The position numbers were made by a program, and so were the translations under genes. A model generated the notes under the pieces. The model saw only the letters and a list, made by a program, of their open reading frames with translations, was not told the origin of the DNA and searched no databases. From Leishmania donovani (Eukaryota > Euglenozoa > Kinetoplastea > Trypanosomatida > Trypanosomatidae), in contig NC_018258.1 in assembly GCF_000227135.1 (NCBI RefSeq), forward strand, positions 590,318 through 654,317: a stretch of 64,000 bases of DNA, read 5' to 3'. Position 1 is the first letter of the stretch, and every line of letters starts with the position of its first letter. Shown here in pieces: positions 1 through 11,592 of the stretch.

Positions 1-1904
1 ACGCCTCGAAAAAAAAATTGAAAACATAAACGAAAACATAGAGCGAAACCCAAATTCGAGAAGAGATAGAGGGCGAGAGAGAAGGGGTCGGGGGTGGGTG
101 GGCCACATACACAAATTCGAAGGAAGACATGTACATCAGCATACGTGCAGAATAAGAGCCGTAAGCCAAAGAAACCAAAAAAATACGAGAAAAAAAGAGC
201 AACAGCATGACGTGTCAGTGGGAGACACGGTGGGTGGGTCGGGGGGGGGGGGGTAAAGAGCGCAACCCTAAGATAAGTGAAGAAAACAGAAGCGCCCGAG
301 GAACGGCTACAGAGCCAAGAGAAAAGAAAATACGCACACACGCACACGTGCGCGACACAGAGGGATGGAGAGAGAAGTTATTCTTTATGCGGCAAAGGAC
401 GTCAGCAAGACGTCAGAAAACAAGGGAGGGGTGGGGGAATAAAACAAAAACAGCAACAACAACGACGCGGAGGACACTCATATGCGGGATGTTGTGAAAA
501 CATTCAGATGCCGAACCAAGAAACAAAGAAGACAACGGCAAATCCCAAGGGTTTCTACATCAAGTGACGACGGCAGTGAAGACGGCGGCACCTACTCTCA
601 CCTCTACCGTACAAGGAAGCTGCCCGGCAGGAGAGAGAGGGAAGCTGAGCGATCTGGAAATGGCAAATGGTCCGAGAGAGGCGGGAGAGAACAGAGGACT
701 CCGGTGTCACCACGTCGTTCCTGCTGCCCCAACTTCGTCCGTTTGTCTTCATCCCCGACATTGCCTCCTCTGTTGCTCACGCACCTAATACACAAGCCAA
801 GAAAAAGGAGAGAAGAGAATCAGAAAGGCGGAAGCACGCGCGTTTCATATGAGTGAGGGTGTGTCGGCACAGAGCCGCGAGGCGGGAAGTGGAAGGGAAG
901 CAGAAGAAAGGCTACATGCAATTTGCAACAGAAACAGCAAAGACAACCAAAAAAAAAAAGAAAACGACGCAGCACACGAAAAGGCGGTGAAAACAAGGCG
1001 GAGTGCATGCATACATGCATCACACACACACGCGGGCATACATGCGTACATACAGCTCGTACAAGAGAGAGAGAAACGTAGACAGGAGATAAGTGCCGGC
1101 AAAAAAAGGTGAAAATGTTCCTGCAGCTCAGCCTTCAAGCCACGAAAAGCACGATACTGCAACTGAATTTGTTTCTCGTTTTTTTTTTCATCTTCAGTAA
1201 CACGCAGATAGGGGGTGGAGGATGAGGAGGGGAACTCTTTCTTATCGTTTTCGCGCACGCGTGTGCTCGTGTGTGTGTGTGTGCAACAGGGGTAGGAAAA
1301 CGCAAAAAGGGGCTTTGAATTCAATCACACATGCACCCAAACGGTGGTGGCTGTGTTTTTGCCACATGGAGGTAGTCATCTTATATATACGCGCGGCACA
1401 AGGTGCTGCAAACGCATAATGGAGATGAGGACAGAAATGTAATGAGTACTACTGAATCCAAAAAAAGAAAACGACGTCACCAACGCACACACACACACGT
1501 CCCTGCATATCAAGCGCGAAAGTGGTTCTGCTGCAGATATGCGGTGCTACAAAGGGCTCGTCGAACGTTGTTGCTGTTTTGCTGCTATACTTGTGCTCGA
1601 AATCGAATTCGCGTCAACGACTACAAGGCCGCAACCACGATGATGGCGCTCGCTTACATGCCATTGCCCACTGTGTAGCTTGCCATGCCCGTGGCACCGG
1701 GGAGAAGTACTGTCGTATACTGCATACCGGCAGTGGCCGCTTCGAGCCACGGCGGCGCAGAAACGTCGGCCTTCTCCACCGGAATGTGAATCCTCAGCGG
1801 CGGAAAGAATCATGCACCATTGGAGGGTTCCGTTCGAACCCTCGCTAGTATTGCTGCTCGACTTCCTTTCACCAGCGGTGCCGTCTCCCGGCGCCAACAT
1901 GCGC
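1..1904. other. Non-coding flank downstream of the cold-shock gene
   Basis: No convincing gene is seen. The plus strand is purine-rich with A runs and GA runs, and there is a run of about 12 G near 241. Short reading frames on both strands are low in complexity and overlap each other. Since the neighbouring gene reads leftwards, this is most likely its 3' UTR plus intergenic sequence. Confidence 0.6.
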
Positions 1905-3473
1905 TTACAAGGCAAAAAAAGAGCTCAGAGAGACGCTGGAAACGCTTCCGGAAGCAGCGTACTCGGTAGCTGTCGCTGAGTTCCGAGGGGCAAGTTGTGC
2001 CGGCAGGGTGCCCTTCGGCGGCAACACAAGAACGTCAATGGCCTGATAGCCCCACCCCTTCTTCGTCGCGATTGCCCTGCTCAGCAGGTTTGGGTTCTCT
2101 TCCACAGGTACGCCCAAGTTGTTCAGCATCGCTGCAGCCTCCTTGTCGTCCGAGGCCTTCTCCATCAGCTCCGCCGGGACAAACACCTCGACCTTGAACT
2201 GTACCCGCGACCCGGCCGGCAGGTTCACAAAGCCCCCGTTCGCCTCCATGTTCACATCGCCCGGCGAACGTTGCAGGCAGTTGTAATGGACAAAGACATC
2301 GCCCATCGTGACGGGTTGGCGGACGTGCGGAACACCCTTAATGTAAACGACGTCGTCCCCGTTGATTTCAGCACTCAGTGCCGCAGCGGCGTGCACATCA
2401 CTTGCGAGAAGGAGAGGAGCGTCCTCGCTCGCCTTACCCTCCTTGTTGGCGCCGCTGCCTGTGTTGTCCCGAGGTCTCGCGTCTGGGGTGTGGCCCTGCT
2501 TCTAAGACGTGCTGATGGATCCTGGCGCCTTCGTCTCCTTCAGTTGCCTTGGTTTCAGTAGCGGGATAAGTTTGTACGTGGCGGACACGAAGCCGTAACC
2601 GCGGATCGGGTTGAAGCGCTTCACGCGACCTTCGTAGTGCACGCCGGCCTCGTAGCCCCTGCCAGCGTCGCCCTTGCGCACCACAGGTGTCGGGTGAGAG
2701 TCGAAGATGGGCCTGGCCGCACCGCTCGCTGGTGGCTTCACAATGCTGCTGTACTGCGGAGGAGGAGGCAAGTTCGCCGACGGTGCCGATGCCGACGCGT
2801 GTACAAGAGCCGCACCCGTTGAAATAAAGCTGCCCGCGGCGCTAAAGGATGGCAGTGCTCCAGGGAAGCACTGAGGCGCCATCTTCGACGTAGTCGAAGC
2901 GAAGGAGAACGAGCCAAGCGTGTCCTCGCTTATAGTGGCCAAGGCGGGAAGCTGCGACACCTCAGATATGCCCCCAGTTTGATAGACCGCCACGCGCGCC
3001 GCACTCACGTTAAGAAGGACACCGCCGCCGGGCAGCATTGAGTAAGTTGAACTGCCCATCGACGCGCCAGAGGCGGTGTACGCAAGCGTGGCCCCAGAAG
3101 CCATCATGACGGGGGCGCCGGTCGCGGGTGCAAAGGTCTGCATCATGTAGTTAAGAGGCATCGCTACACCAGGACGACCCATGATGTACATTTGGTTTGG
3201 GTCCATCATGGAAGGCATGACAGAGGCTGCCGCCGCTGCACCCTCACCTCCTTGCGCGATGAGCAGCTGCTGGGGAGGCGTGCCCAGAAGCGTATTTGTA
3301 TCGAGCGACTGCGAAGCGGGAGTCGCCAGTGAAAGCTGCATCATCGTAGGCGTGGCACCCAAAACTGGAGCTCTAGCGGCTGTAGGTGGTGTTGCTGTTT
3401 GTGCCGCCGAGGCAGACGCTATGGACGGAGCGCCGTTCGAGGCAGCCGGAGAAGCCATGGAAAGCCAGTACAT
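1905..3473 (-). CDS. Cold-shock-domain protein, reading frame interrupted by an in-frame TAG
   Basis: The frame starts at the first ATG (3473) downstream of a good trans-splice acceptor. A second in-frame ATG lies five codons later. About 275 residues of Ala/Ser/Met/Pro-rich sequence precede a cold-shock domain. Its RNP1-like strand (GRVKRFNPIRGYGFV) sits near residues 280-297. The RNP2-like strand (GDVFVHY) sits near 390, followed by a GSRVQFKVE strand and a closing GWGYQAIDVLVL strand. Roughly 95 residues are inserted between RNP1 and RNP2. Codon 324 in that insert is TAG (2502-2504), and the same frame stays open after it to 1905, giving about 522 codons in all. Cold-shock domains bind single-stranded RNA, so a role in mRNA control is a reasonable inference. 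If the TAG is real, the product loses half the domain. A base error, a nonsense allele or read-through are all possible. I do not recognise a named orthologue. Confidence 0.7.
2502..2504 (-). other. In-frame TAG inside the cold-shock gene
   Basis: On the minus strand this codon reads TAG. The frame on both sides is the same and is open, with no frameshift needed. A single C-to-T change from CAG (Gln) would explain it. It separates the RNP1 motif from the RNP2 motif of one domain. Confidence 0.75.
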
Positions 3474-3685
3474 GGTCAGTGCGAGGGAGATGATGGACAA
3501 TGGTTGCCTGAGCACGCAAGGGTGACGTATCGCCTGTTGTTGCCCGTCGTGAATGTGAGGTGAGCCTGATGCGCTGTCGCTTCCGTATCGTCCAACTGTC
3601 CAATCCACTGGCGAGGTATCTGCGCCTGTGCGTCCGTGAAGACACGCTCAAAGAAGTTCAAGTGAAACACGAAGAAGGTGCAAAG

Positions 3686-3722
3686 ACTGGACGCGTAAAA
3701 ACAAGAACAGGAAAAAAAGAAG
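3686..3722 (-). promoter_or_regulatory. Predicted spliced-leader trans-splice acceptor, cold-shock gene
   Basis: On the minus strand a pyrimidine tract (about 3696-3722, dominated by T) is followed by the first AG at 3686-3687. The transcript would begin at 3685. No ATG occurs between there and 3473, which supports 3473 as the start codon. The prediction rests on sequence pattern only. Confidence 0.4.
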
Positions 3723-6700
3723 CCCGCGAAAACACCGAGTCTGCGGAGCAGGCAGCACCACTGGAGAATCGAAGGAAAAAAAGTACAGGTAGCGGTGGGA
3801 GAGGGGTCTCGAGCGTTTGGCTAATCGAACTTCAGAAAAAGGAAACAGACAAGAGCGTCAGATTCGGTGCGCACTCTCCCTCTTGCCTCCTTGAGTTTCC
3901 TCGATTCCAGCGTAAAGTGAACAAGCGAGGGTTGTTCCGTTGCACAACTCCGGTTGGCCCTACGCGTGTGGTGAAATGCAGTGCAGGTTCTGAAGATCAG
4001 AAGCGAAGAGTAGCGATTCTTGTCCTGGCAGCGCAGAGGAAAAAAAGCGTAAAAAGAGAGAGCGGCGCGCACGCACAGAGAGGCGTCCTACTCAACAAGC
4101 AAAACCACAAGAGGGGCGGCGAAACGTATTTGCAGTTTGTATATATATATATGTGTGTGTGTGTATCCGAGGTCGACCAAGGCAGCGCTAGAAGAAGACG
4201 GGCAAGACGAAATACGGCGCAATGTGGCGAAAAATAAGACGAGAAGGAAGAGAAGGAGCGAAGAAAGAGAGAGAAGAGAGAAGACACAACCCACAACATG
4301 AAGGACGCGCAAACCGAAAGAAGGCCGAAGAGGAAAGCGACCGCGCGAATATGTCAGCCTTCGCAACGCTCGCCTTCCGTTGATGTTGCGCGGGTTTTTG
4401 TTGACTTTTTCCTCTGTTCTCCGCGGCGCTTGAGAGAAATTTCTGCGTGCGTCTGAAGAGGGGGAAGGGGGAGGAGGGGGGAAGAGGGGGGAAGAGGAAG
4501 AGGAGGAGACGAGGAAAAGCAGTGCTAGCTTCAAGTGCTCTTCGGCGAAACGACCAACGGAACGAAACCCAAATACATAAGCAAACACAGAGAGAGGCAG
4601 ACAGTGAAAAGGTAAAACCGGGGGGAGGGTCCATCGAACGGGCGGGCACAACACAACACACACCAAAACAAAAAAAAAAGAAAAAGCAAACTTTTTCTGC
4701 GTTACACGGACAAAGGGAATGGGGGTGGGAAACAGAGGAGGAGGGAGTGGAGGTAGATGTGATGGTGATGGTGGTGGCGCAGCAGAGGGGGGGAAGAGGC
4801 GAGGAATAACAATAACAAGGATACACGGAGAATAGAACAGCACACACTCGCACAAACAGACAGACAGAGCCTTCTCACCTTCACTCTGGCTTTTTATTGG
4901 GTGTGTTCCTTCGGGACAGAGGTGGAGGCGGGGGTGTATTTGCTTAGCGCTCCAGATGAGCTGCTGTTGTTTCTTTTTTCTCTTAGCTTCCGGTTACAGT
5001 CGTTGCCCTTCTTCCTCCGAGCCAACAAGGCTCTTCCTGACGCACTCACGAGCCACTGAAAGGAAGGGCGGAGTAGTATGCAGAAGACGAAGAGAGGGTG
5101 GGCTGGAGAGGCACAGAGGCTGGTCGGAGGTGGGGAAAGGGTGAAAGACTCCCTCTGTTTTACCCAAGGGGGACAAGATAAGAAAACACCCACAGTCGAG
5201 GCCAGAGAAACAGAGCTGGGAAACAAGAAAGCACAGCTTCAGAGAAAGTAAGCCGAACGAATACGACGAGGAAGAAAAAGTATATATATGAGGAACTATA
5301 TACACAGCACAGATGATGGAGGAAAAGAGATGAGGTGGGGGAGTAAAGAAGGCAGAGGAGGAGCTGCACCAAGATGGAGAAAAAAAAAGAAAAAGAAAAC
5401 TGTAGAAGAGCTGGTCGAAGCCCACGGGAACAAGACGGAGAGACTTTAGGGGTGAAAAGGGCGGAGATAGAGAGTGGTGTGTGTGTGTGCGTGCGTGCGT
5501 AAGAAAAGGGAGGAGACAAAGAGGTAAGCGATCCTACGCAACAACAACAGATATATAAAAAAAAAAAAACTAGGGCGAGAAAGAGTGGGCGCAGGCGTAC
5601 AGGTAGTGTCGAGACGAACACGCGAGAGGCACAGCGCAGAAGCACCCACAGAAAAAAAAAACGAAAAGAAAGCATACCGCAAGCAGCCAAACGAATTTTA
5701 CAGGAAAAAAAGAAAAATGAAAGTAGCAACCGATATAAACCAACAAAAAGATAACAGACAGAGCGGAAAGGGAGCGAGGAAGCAAGAGAGTGGGAAGGAC
5801 ACAAAGACGGACGATGTCAGCCGAGCGAACGCGAACGAAAAACGAGGGAGGGAGAGGAGTAACACACACAACAACAAAAACAACAAAGGAACGTAAGGAG
5901 ACAGGGAATGAGCGCGGTTCTCAATATTCACAAAAGCCCACAACGAAAAACGAAAGGCTGATGTTAAGCGATGCTCACAACAAGACGAGACACTTGCGGA
6001 TATTGATTTCCCTTCTCTTGCTTGCTTGCTGCGCCTCCCACACGCACAACTGCAGACAGTGACAGGATTGTCCGATCAGCCGTGTTCGTATCGTTCTGTG
6101 TTGAAGCTTTCGTTCGGGGTTTTGCTTGCACGCAAAATTTGTCCCCACCACTACTAAAGGAAAATATAGCCAATCCAAACAGCCGTAAAGTCAAGCACGA
6201 AAAAAAAAAGAAGGGGAGAAAAAAAAATATGAAACACGAAGACGCAGCACAACACAGAGGAGAGCTAGACCCCAAACTGGATCGAAACAAAGGCGACGAA
6301 GTAGACAACGCGGGGCACTGAGGTGCGGACGGAAATACGCGAGCAGGCAAGCGGGAAGGGAGGGAGTGGAGCGTGGGGGGGGGGGGCCACAGGCAGCCGA
6401 AGAAACGTAGGCGCGCACGCTCAGCAATGCACGGCAGCTGTCAGCGACAGGATAGTCAACCGCCGTGATGGGATTCGGAGGAGCGAGCGCGGGTTTGGCG
6501 TCACAAATCGAGCAGGAAAGGGCGGAGCTGAAGAGGCCGTGTGCACAAAGTGAGCGGGACGGGGAGGCGAGTGGTGCTCGTACTCGGGCGTGCTTGGAGG
6601 GAGAGGAGAGAGGGGGTGGTGTCGCAGTGCGTGTGCACGACCACAGGCACAAGAACACCGCGCGACAGAGACCAGAGTCGCGATCCCTCCAGAGCAATAA

Positions 6701-9700
6701 CAAAACACTTGTGGAAGGCCCGATCCGCTATCTGCAGAGCCATACAAAAAAAAAAAGAAACAGGCCGTCGTCAAGCTGAAGAAGAATGAAAAAGAGAGAG
6801 GCACATAAAGGATGTGGTGGCGACAGAAAGCCTAACGGCAACACCGAAAGGACAGTCACCAAATCGCAAACAAGTGAAACGAGAGCCAGACAACAACAGA
6901 GCCCGTCTCTCTCTTTTTTACTGCCGCGGCAGCGGCGCCTGGAACTGAGACGAAGAAAAGCAGAAGTAGGGGGATGGAAAGGGGCTCGAATCACAGAAAG
7001 CGTCACGTTTCGACAGAGAAAGAAAGGGTGAAACGGTTTTCGTTATCCTTCTATCTTCTGGCAAGCTGTAAAAAAAAAAGAGAGCAACAATGACAATCAG
7101 AGCCTAAAACTGTCAAAGAACAACAACGAAACGCAGGAGAGAGACGCATTCACGCGAGCACACGAAAAAGAATAAGTTAAGGAAAGAGGGAATGAGGAGT
7201 TCAACGTGAAAACGTCACTCTCCGGATAAGAAAAGAAAAAAAAAAAACAAGATAAAAACGCCAGAAAAAATGCGAGGGGAGGAAAAGGGTTCGCCGTGGT
7301 GCAAAACGCCCAACAGAAAAGGAAAGAAGAAGAAGCGTCCACCAACCCCCTTTTTCAAGAACGTTTTTTTTTTTGTTTCCTGCTAAAAAATGAGGACTTT
7401 GTTCCGTGGGTGTATCGTTGGGTTTTTTTGGCCGCCTTTTGCGTTCCTTCGCTTCCCTCTCGTACGGTGGAATTTGGCCAGACCCGTTTTTTGCTTGTTG
7501 TTGGGTGCGTGCGTGTCTGTGTACGCGCGCTCACAGAGGGTTTATGTATGCGTAATGGCCGATGGAACGTTTTGCTTATCTTTTGGCGTGTGCCCGGCGA
7601 TGGAAGGGGAGAGAGAGAGGGGGAAAGCGGGGAGGAGGGGGAGGTGCAGCGGGACGACTCTGCTGCTCTACGGCGAAAGTCGTGCGCTGCGTAACGATGA
7701 TGAAAGGAGACACGGTATACGAAATTCAAACACGAAAGGAGCCACGGTGGTGATCCTAGTGGGACGAAATTAAAAATAAGTTTTAAAATAAAAGAAGACG
7801 TGAGAGCCTGCAGCGAAGGCACTCGGCAGATACACGGGGACGGGCAGGGGAGGCAGAGAGCCGACTCCACAACGATTGGGAATGAGAAAAAGAACTCACG
7901 CGCACGAACAAGAAAACAAAAAAAGGAAAAAAGAGTTGGAAAATTCCGTGGCGTAGTTTGCGCCTCCCTCGTTCTCTGCTTTTTGCGTATGCCCCTCTTC
8001 CGTTTTCAGTGCTTGACTCTGCGACGCTTTCCCGGCGTAGGGATGCCCCTCTGGAACGCGTTTGGGTGGGAATGGGTGCAGGTGGCAGAGTAGGATGTGC
8101 TGAACGCGGGTGTCCACTGTCGTTTGACTTCGCTTCACGTACTGCTGCTCCGCTGCCGTCTCGCCTGCCTGTAAATATGCGCGCTGCGTCTCGGTTTCCT
8201 GCTCTATCGTCCTCTTCCAAGGGTGAGCTTCGTGTGATGTGGAAAACGGGAAGCGGGACGACAGGGAGGGGCAGGCGTGTTTGCCACGGCGTACTCCTGT
8301 CGTTTCTGTGCGACGGCTCGGTCAATATTTGGCTTCCGCCTGCAGGGTGGAGCCTTGGTAGGCGGCGAGCAATCGATTGACGGCCCGGAGACACACACAA
8401 AAAGACGATGAGGGAGGAGAGATCGAGAGAGAGAGAAAGTTGGGGAGGGGGAGGAAGGAAGAAGCGAGAGAAACGCACGCAAGAGGACACTCAGAGATAT
8501 TGACAGAGAGAGAGAGCGACAGGCACACAAGAAAATGGCGGAAGAGTGAGACAAAGGCAGAAAAGATCAGAGAGCTGTGCGGATTTCTTAGCGAGGCGCG
8601 ACGCGGACTCAGACGCAAAGACAAGGACGCAAGACACCTACGAGAATGCGTGAACGGAGGAAATCCAGAGAAAGGGGTGGGGGATGACGAAAAAGAAGAG
8701 AAGCAAAAAAAAAACAAGGAAAGGAGAATCCAGCGAGGCGAAAAGGGCACGGTGCCGTGACTTCAGAAAGAAACGAGGCGTAGAGCAGGCGCGTGGCGAG
8801 AGGGGCAGCCAAGCAAACAATCCTGATCCTCTCTGCGATGCTGGTGAGAGGAAACGGAGGTAGAAGGACGAGAAGCGGACGGTTCTTCGGTGAAAAGATT
8901 ACAATATCCAAAAGACAAAAAAAGAAAACGAGAACGAATCGCACAATAAAAAGAGAGAAGACGGATGTGCTGTGAACTACACAGAACAAAGATGTGGGGA
9001 GGGTGTGGGTGTGTTGGAAAGAGGGAGGGAGGGGCTCACGAAATGCACGGAGAGATAGAGTCCGCGATGGCAGGACTGCGCGGGTGGGGGGGGGGGACAC
9101 GGAGTAAACGAAAAAGGGAGGTCGCGCAGGAGCGGGCGTCTTTCTTTGCGTTCTTCAACGTTGTCGCTGTTGTTTGGCTGTCGTTGTTTTTCTTTTTTGT
9201 CCGCCTTCGCTCTCTTCCTCTGCACAATGACACCCCCAACACGAAGACAGACGGGCCGCGCTGGACAAGGGGCGTCGGCCCACCACGTTTGCAGACCAGC
9301 TGCGCCTTCCCTTTGTTTTCTTCGCCTTTTTTTTCTCGGGGAGAGGGGGAGGAGGAGGGGGGTCAAGCAGGGGCAGGAGGGGGCGAAGACGACGTGGAGA
9401 AACAAGGCAAAATACACACCGAGAGAGGCGGTGTGTAAAAGGCGGAATAGTGGAGCAGAGCCCTTAATGTGCGCGGTCGACTCTCTTGTGGCTGTGGTGG
9501 TTGTCGCAGTTACGAAATGAGTACGGATGTGCCCCTGAGCAGCACACACGCGGAAAAACAGGAACTTGGAAGAACGTGCCGGCTAAGCTGCAGTCGTGCG
9601 CGCCATCAATGTCGCTGAACGCTCCCACCTTTGCCTTTTTTTTCTTCGTTGGTCCCCCTGCGGCAGTGTTCAAGAGAGTGGGGCAGGGGAGGCGTGAAGA

Positions 9701-10442
9701 ACGCTCGACTGGAGAAAAAGAAAGGGGTGAGGAGAAACGGAAACGGAAAAGAGGGAGGCCCGCAACTATGAGAGGAGACAAATCGAATCAGGCGCCAGGT
9801 CGTTGTGCGTATGTTTGTGTGTGTGTGTGCGTGTGTGTGTGTGTGTGTGTGACTGTTGGTGGTGATGTATGTTCACTCTTATTGATCTGCGGAGTACGAA
9901 CACAAAACCAAAACGGAGATTAGTGCATTTGTTTGTGGTGCGAGAACGGAAGAAGAGTTCGCGTACGCTTTCACGTGCGCACGTATAAGAAAGGAGAGGA
10001 AGCAGCGCGTCCGTAAAGGCAAGAAGAGGCGTGAAGGAGTGCTAGCAGCGGGTGTTAAGAGTGGTGTGAACAGGTACGGTGAGTTGGTGCCTGCGCAACT
10101 CGTGCTGGGAAGACCCAGTGACCGAACGATCCATAAGTGGCAAAAAACAGCGCGGGGCACGCTAAACTGCAACCGCTGCAAGCACAACATCCAGTTTAGC
10201 GAGACGAGGCAAACGTGCTTCTGTGCAGCTGAATAGGTCGCATAGACTCTCCTTGAGGGCTTTTTGAGGATGCACATCAGAAAGCAGTGTTGGAATTCAA
10301 AGAAACGAGACATCGACAGAACTCTGTCCATGGACCTCTAGCAGAGTAAAAAGCAGTAGAAGCGCTTGCACAATCTCTGATGATAAACTTCTCCAACGTT
10401 CTCTCTCCCCCACACCACCCCACCCCTCTCCTTCGGTATCTG
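3723..10442. other. Long purine/pyrimidine-asymmetric non-coding region
   Basis: About 6.7 kb with no credible gene. The plus strand is rich in A and G, so the minus (transcribed) strand is pyrimidine-rich. Reading frames on the minus strand translate into Phe/Ser/Leu/Pro runs and those on the plus strand into Lys/Arg/Glu runs, in several frames at once. Poly-G runs occur near 6377 and 9089. A GT microsatellite lies near 9815-9851. It most likely contains the 3' UTR of the coiled-coil gene at 10443-11459, intergenic sequence, and the upstream flank of the cold-shock gene. Confidence 0.6.
9815..9851. repeat. (GT)n microsatellite
   Basis: A GT dinucleotide array interrupted once by GC. It lies in non-coding sequence between the cold-shock gene and the coiled-coil gene at 10443. 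Confidence 0.85.
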
Positions 10443-11459
10443 TCACGAGAAGCCGTCAAAAAGGTCGCACGCGCACCTCTGGCACTGCCGGAGCACGCCC
10501 CCACCAGCTCCACTTGCGGCGTCATTCAACGCGTCATGGTACGCCTTTTGCTCTCGCTGCTGCGCTGCGTCGGCTCCCTCAATCTCTTGGCAGAGCAGCA
10601 AGACCTGGCGTTTCAGATCCACGCGAAGGGCCTCGAGCCTCGCTTGCTCCGCAGCCTGCTGAGTCTCAGCGGCTTTGTGGGCAGCCGCCTGCTCAGACCG
10701 CCGCCTCCTCGCCTCAGAGCGCCTATCTGCTTCACTGAGAAGAGGCACACTCCCAGTGCACTCGTCGCCCTCAGCGTTTAGCTCTTCCCCATTGCCGTCG
10801 CTAGCTAGTCCTGACGCTGCAGCAGCTTCATGGTCGCGCTTGGCTCCCAGAGGTTGGTCATTGCCTGCGGTGGAGTCTCCGTTTGGATCGGTGGTCGTAT
10901 CAAACAGGCCGGCAGCTTTCAGTGCTGCTAACTCTGCCTTTAGCTCCTCCAGATGCCGTGTGGACGCCCTCAAAGCCTCTGCTTGGGAGACACGCCCCTG
11001 CTGGAGTTGCGCAAGCTGGCATCGAAGATTTTCCAGGCTGTTCTGCGGCTGCAAAAACTGCGCAATGAATGCGTGTACCTGTGCCGCTCGAAGCCCGTAC
11101 TGTCGACGGAGCGCCTTGACGTCCGCTTTCAGCGTATCCACCCGCTCGGTGAGCTTCACGCGGGGCTCTTTCAGATGCTGGATGTGGGCCGCCGTCGCGG
11201 TAATGGCCTCGCGTTGATGCCGCGTGTGATGCAGCATTTTTAGCTTTTCCGCTTGAAGTGCTTCCCGTCGCTGACGAGTGGCGCTGTTGGGGGCGCTGTC
11301 CGCTTTTAGGCAGTCCACCTCTAGCGTCAAATCGCTTAGCAGCTGTGCCGTTGCGCGGAGGCGCCCCTCATCTCGCTGGAGCGACTGCTGGGCTTGATCT
11401 AGCGCGTCGTGGAAGCTGCGCAGAGCATCTCCAGCGGCTGCGTCCAAGTTTCCGAGCAT
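10443..11459 (-). CDS. Coiled-coil protein, 338 residues, function unknown
   Basis: The frame starts at an ATG at 11459 (MLGNLDAAAGD). It is rich in Leu, Gln, Glu, Ala and Arg with heptad-like spacing from about residue 15 to 190 and again from about 240 to 310. A Gly/Asp/Asn-rich, probably flexible stretch lies between them. The last 15 residues contain a compact C-x2-C-x-C cluster (QCQRCACDLF) that might bind metal, though this is only a guess. No transmembrane segment or signal peptide is visible. An out-of-frame ATG at 11494 lies between the predicted splice acceptor and this start, so a short upstream reading frame may exist. I do not recognise the protein. Coiled-coil proteins of this size in kinetoplastids are often cytoskeletal, but nothing here proves it. 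Confidence 0.8.
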   Translation of the reverse strand: MLGNLDAAAGDALRSFHDALDQAQQSLQRDEGRLRATAQLLSDLTLEVDCLKADSAPNSATRQRREALQAEKLKMLHHTRHQREAITATAAHIQHLKEPRVKLTERVDTLKADVKALRRQYGLRAAQVHAFIAQFLQPQNSLENLRCQLAQLQQGRVSQAEALRASTRHLEELKAELAALKAAGLFDTTTDPNGDSTAGNDQPLGAKRDHEAAAASGLASDGNGEELNAEGDECTGSVPLLSEADRRSEARRRRSEQAAAHKAAETQQAAEQARLEALRVDLKRQVLLLCQEIEGADAAQQREQKAYHDALNDAASGAGGGVLRQCQRCACDLFDGFS

Positions 11460-11529
11460 CCTGTGGCACTTGCCCCGTGCCAGAGCAGTCTCATAGACTG
11501 AGCGAGGCTGTGAGGACGTACAAATGTGG

Positions 11530-11592
11530 CTTGGCGTGCGTTGATATGACGGCGGTCAGCAGACATGGAAAAGGAGACGGAAAGAGAGAGAC
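11530..11592 (-). promoter_or_regulatory. Possible trans-splice acceptor, 338-residue coiled-coil gene
   Basis: A minus-strand pyrimidine tract (about 11567-11592) is followed by a first AG at 11530-11531, placing the transcript start near 11529. The AG is about 35 bases from the tract, which is usable but not ideal. Confidence 0.3.

Noticed and set aside
4088..4855. 255-residue minus-strand frame
   Set aside because: Low-complexity Pro/Ser/Phe sequence from a pyrimidine tract; two overlapping frames show the same character.
7783..8490. 235-residue minus-strand frame
   Set aside because: Arg/Ser/Leu/Pro-rich with no domain, overlapped by several other frames of equal quality on both strands.
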